From positions 744,001-808,000 of the forward strand of contig CAVSFF010000009.1 in the NCBI GenBank assembly GCA_963727285.1: a DNA stretch of 64,000 bases, in the 5' to 3' direction. This DNA is from CAITWD01 sp963727285 (GTDB lineage Bacteria > Actinomycetota > Thermoleophilia > Miltoncostaeales > Miltoncostaeaceae). The notes beneath the pieces are model-generated. The model was not told the DNA's origin and ran no database searches. It worked only from the letters and a program-made list of their open reading frames with translations. Shown here one piece after another: positions 59,264-64,000 of the stretch. Numbering within the stretch: position 1 is the first letter of the stretch; every line of letters starts with the position of its first letter. The position numbers were made by a program, and so were the translations under genes.

Positions 59264-59926
59264 TCAGGAGCCGGTGCCTGGCCGTCGCGCGACAAGCAGT
59301 GCCATCTCGCGCCACTTCCACGCGCAATCGACATCCGTGAACCCGACCGCGGTGAGCCACGAGAGCTGCGATTCGACTGGCGCGCAGCGATTGGAGGCAT
59401 CCTCCTCGCCCGGCGCATAGCCGATCGCTGTCAGAAATTCGTCGTGGAGACGCGGGGTCGGCGAGCTCACATGCTCAAGATTGGCGAAGATCCCGCCCGG
59501 CGTCAGCAGGTCGAACACCTCGGCAAAGAGCGACCGCTTTCGCCCATCTTCGAGATGGTGGATCGCAAACGCCGAGACGACGGCATCGACCCTCCCTGCC
59601 CGCGGGAGGGGCTCACTCAAATCGTGTGCCCGTATCTCGACATCCGGGTCGCCGACGAATCGCGCGCGCGCCGCTGCGAGCATGCTCGGCGAGGCGTCCA
59701 CGCCGACGAACCGGGCACCGCGTCGACGTGGACGCAGCAGGGAGATCAGGCGCCCGTCGCCCGTTCCGAGATCCAGGATCCGCCGAGCGCCGACCGGCAC
59801 CACCTCGTCGAGCACCTCATCGCCGTCGCCGATGCGACCGAGATGATGGCGGCGCTCGAGATAGCGCCGGGAGTGCGACGGGTCCTGCCACTCACGGCGT
59901 CCGCTCGGTGATGATCGGCCGGACAT
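59264..59926 (-). CDS. Class I SAM-dependent methyltransferase
   Basis: 220 residues from ATG 59926 (MSGRSSPSGRREWQDPSHSR); the upstream extension is low-complexity. Motif I ILDLGTGDGRLISLLR, motif II GVDASPSMLAAARARF, motif IV DAVVSAFAIHHLEDGRKR and post-motif LLTPGGIFANLEHV are clear; the rest follows the UbiE/Tam-like pattern ending WREMALLVARRP. Intact, in contrast to the related gene at 26.6 kb. Acceptor unknown. Confidence 0.9.
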   Translation of the reverse strand: MSGRSSPSGRREWQDPSHSRRYLERRHHLGRIGDGDEVLDEVVPVGARRILDLGTGDGRLISLLRPRRRGARFVGVDASPSMLAAARARFVGDPDVEIRAHDLSEPLPRAGRVDAVVSAFAIHHLEDGRKRSLFAEVFDLLTPGGIFANLEHVSSPTPRLHDEFLTAIGYAPGEEDASNRCAPVESQLSWLTAVGFTDVDCAWKWREMALLVARRPGTGS

Positions 59927-60156
59927 CATCTGACGGTACCAGTCCCCGCGACGCGGCCAAGCGATGGCCCCGGAGGCGGCCCAACACGTCCGCAGATGCC
60001 CATCCGCGCGCATGGCGATCTGGCCTGACGCGCACCATCGGTTCGCCGCGCGTTGGCCGCGCCATGCCCCAGAGACGTGTGCAGGCACCGGGTAGACCGC
60101 CACCAATACGGGGACTAACGTCGTACGCAACCCGCCGGAGTCGCAAAGGAGCCACG

Positions 60157-60609
60157 ATGACCCAGTTGACCAGCGTCGGGCGCGTCATGGTCCCCGTCGC
60201 AGACCAGGATGCCGCGATCGCCTTCTACGTCGAGATGCTCGGCTTCACGACCGTCGCCGATGTCCCGTTCGGTGGCGGCGAGCGATGGGTCGAGGTGGCT
60301 CCGCCGCAAGGCGGCACCGCGATCGCGCTCGTGCCCCCCAGCGAGAACTACGCGACAGGACGCGTGACGGGCATCGCGCTCGGCTCGTCGGACCCGCGCA
60401 GCGACCATGCCGAACTTCGAAGGCGTGGCGTCGATGCGGACCCCACGCTGATGGGAGGCACGGGCGGAGTCCCCCTCCTGTTCTTCTTCCGCGACGCAGA
60501 CGGCAACCAGCTCATGATCGTCGGTGATGCGTCCAGCGCAGACGTCGGCACGGACGAGGCGTCGTTTCCGGCGTCTGATGCACCCGAGCACGGGGCGCCG
60601 GGCCTCTAG
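60157..60609 (+). CDS. VOC-family (glyoxalase/bleomycin-resistance-like) protein
   Basis: 150 residues from ATG 60157; AAAGGAG is 5 nt upstream. A single VOC module: RVMVPVADQDAAIAFYVEML, FGGGERWVEVAPPQGGTAIA, GIALGSSDPRSDHAELRRRG and FFFRDADGNQLMIVG, where Glu and His metal ligands of the fold can be matched only in part. The acidic/Ser tail after residue 130 is variable. Small ring-cleaving or detoxifying role possible; substrate unknown. Confidence 0.88.
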   Translation: MTQLTSVGRVMVPVADQDAAIAFYVEMLGFTTVADVPFGGGERWVEVAPPQGGTAIALVPPSENYATGRVTGIALGSSDPRSDHAELRRRGVDADPTLMGGTGGVPLLFFFRDADGNQLMIVGDASSADVGTDEASFPASDAPEHGAPGL

Positions 60610-60938
60610 CCGAAGCGACGTGTGACGCGAGAGTTTCCTGCCGCAAACCCACCGGATCGGGTACGCCTGAGTGTGGTCACGTCCAGAGGTGTCGCCGGCC
60701 CCGAACGCCCCGGCGACTCCGTCCACATCGCGACCGCGCCGGAGTGCCGGCCAAGGCGGCGAGCGACCCCGCCGCCGATTGCGGAGCGCCGCAGGGTCCG
60801 TCGCCGCGCAGATGGCGTCATGCGCGCGAACGGGCCGGATGCATCCGGCCGCGCCGGATCGGGATGACCTGTCGGCGCGTTGGGGGCGGTCGAGGGGGGT
60901 TTCTTGGCGTTAACTAATGGGATCCGACGCCCGTGTCG
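60610..60938. other. Intergenic region before the first secreted paralog
   Basis: About 330 bp. GCGTTAACTAATGG at 60907-60920 is the only AT-rich, promoter-like stretch. Open frames here are shadows. No structure recognised. Confidence 0.4.
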
Positions 60939-61601
60939 ATGGAAAGGGTGATGACCGCTTCGTCACTGACATCCATCTGCAGGGCGGCCTCGACGGCGTC
61001 GCACCACTCCGCCGACCGGCGGCACGGGGAACTGGCTCATCTGGGGACGAGCCTGGTCGGCGTGGTCGTGGTCGTCATGGCGACGGGTACGCTCGCGTGG
61101 GCATCCGGACTGGCGCCGATTCGTCGGATCCCGGGTGCCGACCACGGCGAGCCCACCGTGACGATCTCGCCATCGTCCTCGCAACCCGGTGTGCCGATCT
61201 ACCCGAGTGGATCCGGCGCGGTGACGTTCGCAATCACCAACCACATGGGTGTCGCAGTCCAGGTCAGCGCAATCAGCTTGCCGTCGGCCACGACCTACGC
61301 GGCAGCATTCCGCGACCCTGCGGGCACGTCGCCGGCCACTGGCTGCACGGTCCACAATTCCGGTGTCACCTGGCGCGGCGCGACCGGCGCGGCAGGGAGT
61401 CTCCACAGGCTCGCCGCCCCCCTAACCGTCAGCGCCGGCGGCACGCGCCTGGTCACGATCACCGACGCAGCGGCAATGCGGCCGGACTCGCCGCCGGCAT
61501 GCCAGGGAGCATTCTTCGCCATGCCGTCGCTGGCGGGAATCTCCGCTGCCCCGACAACAGCGACGGTCGGGTCAACTTCGGTCGTCGACAGCTGGAACTG
61601 A
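60939..61601 (+). CDS. Secreted or anchored Ig-like protein, paralog A
   Basis: About 220 residues; start is ATG 60939, with GTG 60933 and ATG 60951 also possible. One hydrophobic signal/anchor (LGTSLVGVVVVVMATGTLAW). The rest is beta-rich: VTFAITNHMGVAVQVSAISL, GTSPATGCTVHNSGVTWRG, PLTVSAGGTRLVTITDAAAM, CQGAFFAMPSLAGISA. The second half is alignable with the protein at 63246 (conserved ..TGC.., LTVxAGGT, DA(A/S)M, AC(Q/E)G(A/T)FF(A/S)MPSL), including both Cys, which may form a disulphide. Function unknown; surface location inferred. Confidence 0.75.
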   Translation: MERVMTASSLTSICRAASTASHHSADRRHGELAHLGTSLVGVVVVVMATGTLAWASGLAPIRRIPGADHGEPTVTISPSSSQPGVPIYPSGSGAVTFAITNHMGVAVQVSAISLPSATTYAAAFRDPAGTSPATGCTVHNSGVTWRGATGAAGSLHRLAAPLTVSAGGTRLVTITDAAAMRPDSPPACQGAFFAMPSLAGISAAPTTATVGSTSVVDSWN

Positions 61602-61835
61602 CCACACGCACGATCGAGGAACCGCCTCCTCGGTTCAGCCCGCACGCAGCTTCGGCACCGGCGGCTGGGACTTATCACGCGGCGTCGACCCGTCGACCGC
61701 CGTGCCGGTAACGGCGTCGGTGGCGGTGGCGTGCTGGACCCCGACGACCAGGCGGCCGGGCCGGAGTCGGCGGTTGGTTACGCCGGGCGTGTCACCCGCG
61801 CCGCCGTGCGGCACGGCGCCCCCGCGCGTCCGCGC

Positions 61836-62444
61836 TCAGGCGGTCGGCAATGCGCGCACGCGGACCTCGCATCCGGCCACGATCGGATCACGCGGCACGA
61901 ACTCGTCGACCTCGGCGCTCACGGCCGATGCCATCCCCTCAAGCATTCCGCGGTGCATTGCGCACACGGCGCGACCGCCGTCCGCGCTCACCGCGTCCCG
62001 GAACGGGCAGCTCTGAAAACTGAAGCGATAGGCGTCATCTTTCGCGTCTTGCCGGGTCGAGCGATCGCGGGGCGAAAAGCCCAGGCCGGCCATCGCCTCG
62101 ATGATGCGGTCCGGGAACTGACCGTCGCCGATCTCGGCGCCGCGGTCGCGGGCGAGATCCATCAGCGCCAGCTCGTGCTCCTCGCTGTTCCCCACGACGG
62201 CGACGAGAATCCGCACAAGCTCCGGCCACGCGCTCGTCGTCGGCGCGAGGCGGAAGCGCAAGGTCGGACGGCCCGGACCGGCGGGGTCGTCTTTGAGCGT
62301 GGTCACGGCACCGGCCGCGACAAGCGCGGACAGCTTGCGTCGCACCTGGCTGTCCGAAGCCCCGAGCAGCCCGACGAGCTGGGAGACGGTCAACCCGTCC
62401 GCATTGCTCGCCAGCGCGTCGAAAATTCCCTCCTGCTCGGACAT
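61836..62444 (-). CDS. SufR-like winged-helix regulator with C-terminal cysteines
   Basis: 202 residues from ATG 62444. N-terminal winged helix: GLTVSQLVGLLGASDSQVRR, KLSALVAAGAVTT, GPGRPTLRFRL (the wing PGRP is SufR/ArsR-like). The C-terminal region has FSFQSCPFRDAV, GGRAVCAMHRGMLEGMASAV and VAGCEVRV, resembling the CPF...C.lHrG...C pattern of SufR-type Fe-S-sensing repressors. It therefore may respond to iron-sulphur status or redox. Lies between the two secreted paralogs, opposite strand. No suf genes in the window. Confidence 0.82.
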   Translation of the reverse strand: MSEQEGIFDALASNADGLTVSQLVGLLGASDSQVRRKLSALVAAGAVTTLKDDPAGPGRPTLRFRLAPTTSAWPELVRILVAVVGNSEEHELALMDLARDRGAEIGDGQFPDRIIEAMAGLGFSPRDRSTRQDAKDDAYRFSFQSCPFRDAVSADGGRAVCAMHRGMLEGMASAVSAEVDEFVPRDPIVAGCEVRVRALPTA

Positions 62445-62701
62445 GAGGCCCCCCAGCGGTGGTTTCTGCCATCCGACATTAGCGATTCGATCCGATGCCG
62501 TCCGTGAGGAGAATTGGGGGCTCGTGGAGATTCTCCTGCATATGAGGGGCAATTCGGTCATGGGCGAACATCGCCACATCCACATGCGGTGTGTGAGTTT
62601 TTCGCAAGAACACGGGGCCCGGGGTAATGCAAATCCGGCCTGACGCCGAGAACCTCTCCAACACCTCGCGCCACGCACTCGTTCAGCAAGGAGGCCAGAC
62701 G

Positions 62702-63064
62702 ATGCGGCTCACGGCACCCCCACCGGACGCTCTGACAGAGATTCGGGAGCATCTGGAAGATGTCCACGGATGGACGGAGTTTGCGGCCGAGCGGGACGTG
62801 GCGTCACCGGACAACACCCCCGACGACGCCTCCGTCGCCTACCTGCCGGCGACGGGGTTCGCCCGCGCACGCTTCATCTGCGCCGGGTGCAATGGGGGGA
62901 TCTACATCATCGGCCAACCGGATCACCATCATCCGGTCCGGCGCGCGGAGACGCTCCACCCCCACCCGACGCGCGGGATCGTGCTCCGGCACGGGGCGCC
63001 GGACTCCTCCGCACTGGCGCTGCTGGTCCGGGAGTGGTCCGGGCACCGCCTCGGGCGGGCCTAG
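62702..63064 (+). CDS. Small conserved-looking soluble protein
   Basis: 120 residues from ATG 62702; AAGGAGG lies 8 nt upstream. Central motif ARFICAGCNGGIYIIGQPDH with a CxxC and a His-rich PDHHHP, then RRAETLHPHPTRGIVLRHG. Possible metal-binding site, no family recognised. Divergent from the SufR-like gene (257-bp gap), so a plausible target of that regulator. Confidence 0.65.
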   Translation: MRLTAPPPDALTEIREHLEDVHGWTEFAAERDVASPDNTPDDASVAYLPATGFARARFICAGCNGGIYIIGQPDHHHPVRRAETLHPHPTRGIVLRHGAPDSSALALLVREWSGHRLGRA

Positions 63065-63245
63065 CACCGACCCGGACCTATCGCGCGACAGTGCCCCGAT
63101 CGATCGCGGACGCGGGGCTCAAGGGAATCGGCGCGCTGCCGATAGTGCATGGGAGCGGTGCCGATGTGCGCCGCACGCCGCGGGCAGTTTCCCCCCGTGA
63201 CCCAACGCTCCCTAAGTCCGACGCGACGATCCGAAGGCGGTCCCC

Positions 63246-63911
63246 ATGCCCAAATCCCCATTTTCGTTCTTCCGCAACGCCAACGACGACGCGCCCTGGT
63301 ACGAGGCGGGCTTCCGCGCACGACGGCCGCGCGCGTTCCGGATCGCCTCGGTCACGGCCGGTGTCGTGCTCTCGGCGGCAGCCGCCTACGCGGTCACCAA
63401 CTGGACCGTGGGCCTCAACAGCGGTTCCAGCGGCGAAGCGCAGTCGTCGACGGTCAGCAACCTGACGATCACGGCCGTCGCATCGCCGGCTGCCACGAAC
63501 CTGCTGTTCCCGGGTGCCACCGGCGATGTCGTGGCCACGATCACCAACCCGAACACCAGCCCGGTGACCATCACCGCGGTCAACCTCCCGACCAACACGA
63601 CCTACGCCGGGGGTTTCACCACCAGCGCCCTGAGCACGGCCCAGACCGGGTGCTCCTCGACGACCTCGCTGGTCGGCTGGAACTTTGCGACCGGTACGAG
63701 CGGCAGCTCCCACACGCTGACCACTCCGCTGACGGTCGCCGCCGGTGGAACGTTGACGGTGACCTTCACCAACGACGCCAGCATGGCGACCACCTCGCCC
63801 GCGGCCTGTGAGGGCACGTTCTTCTCGATGCCGTCGCTGACCGGTGTCGCGGCAACCGCGGGGGCCGGTACGGCCACCCCGAGCCCTGCGACCAGCAGCT
63901 GGACCTCCTAA
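63246..63911 (+). CDS. Secreted Ig-like protein, paralog B
   Basis: 221 residues. The Arg-rich start FRARRPRAFRIASVTAGVVL leads into a hydrophobic anchor (AGVVLSAAAAYAVTNW). Beta-sandwich-like repeats follow: VVATITNPNTSPVTITAVNL, PLTVAAGGTLTVTFTNDASM, CEGTFFSMPSLTGVAA. Thr/Ser-rich, no catalytic motif. Related to the protein at 60939 over its distal half, with both cysteines kept. No sortase LPXTG. Followed by a strong hairpin. Confidence 0.82.
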   Translation: MPKSPFSFFRNANDDAPWYEAGFRARRPRAFRIASVTAGVVLSAAAAYAVTNWTVGLNSGSSGEAQSSTVSNLTITAVASPAATNLLFPGATGDVVATITNPNTSPVTITAVNLPTNTTYAGGFTTSALSTAQTGCSSTTSLVGWNFATGTSGSSHTLTTPLTVAAGGTLTVTFTNDASMATTSPAACEGTFFSMPSLTGVAATAGAGTATPSPATSSWTS

Positions 63912-63926
63912 GCAGACGCGTCCGAC

Positions 63927-63956
63927 GCGGCCCCGCGGGACCTCCCGCGGGGCCGC
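63927..63956 (+). terminator. Terminator hairpin after paralog B
   Basis: GCGGCCCCGCGGGA (63927-63940) and TCCCGCGGGGCCGC (63943-63956) are perfect 14-bp inverse complements, 16 bp after the stop codon. No T-run. Confidence 0.65.
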
Positions 63957-64000
63957 CACGCACCCCGGCCGCCCCAAGGCCCGGCGACCGACAGCACTGC

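Overview
The window is about 68% G+C and looks like chromosomal DNA of a Gram-positive, high-GC actinobacterium. The ClpP N-terminus (SPLIPMVVEQT), the GGM-tailed GroEL, the CIRCE element on groES and the general gene mix point, as an inference, to the class Thermoleophilia (Solirubrobacterales-like). No plasmid, phage or transposase gene was seen.

Layout. 1-2.6 kb: start of a beta-carbonic anhydrase with an in-frame UGA, a CPBP-type membrane protease, a YozE-like protein and a LuxR-type response regulator. 2.8-8.3 kb: leftward operon of a double-module acyl-CoA dehydratase activase and its dehydratase-like partner. 9-12 kb: rightward operon of split methylmalonyl-CoA mutase plus MeaB. 12-29.6 kb: membrane and envelope functions (glycosyltransferase with a GspE/MshEN N-terminus, GH16, Vps62-like protein), regulators (Rrf2, LysR, PadR), methylglyoxal synthase and a patatin. 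29.8-36.6 kb: glucan phosphorylase, a SUOX-like molybdoprotein, ClpP, and the ATP-grasp/alpha-E/transglutaminase operon. 37-42.8 kb: groESL under CIRCE, an ASCH protein, a 13-copy WEALDKW repeat protein, rsgA, pyrE and a NifU_N-like protein.

43-58.7 kb is accessory. A tRNA-Phe gene and a 44-nt copy of its 3' part bracket a 1.6-kb islet (cupin + TetR). A 433-bp direct repeat then brackets 10.2 kb holding an arsenic cluster (arsC, arsR-arsC fusion, aquaporin, metallophosphoesterase, arsR, arsM-arsD fusion, arsA), an acetate transporter and an arylsulfatase. As(V) would be reduced by the ArsC proteins. As(III) could leave through the aquaporin, be methylated by ArsM, or be handed by the ArsD domain to ArsA; no ArsB/Acr3 pump is in the window. 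LtrA and a broken DUF2252 gene follow. 59-64 kb: a methyltransferase, a glyoxalase-family protein, and two paralogous secreted proteins around a SufR-like regulator.

Small indels break seven otherwise well-conserved genes. This could be genuine decay or uncorrected long-read error, and it affects how each broken gene should be read. The signals that best repay checking are the UGA at the zinc-cysteine codon of the carbonic anhydrase, the ArsM-ArsD fusion with a retained internal start site, the frame-hopping repeat gene, and the two bracketed accessory segments.
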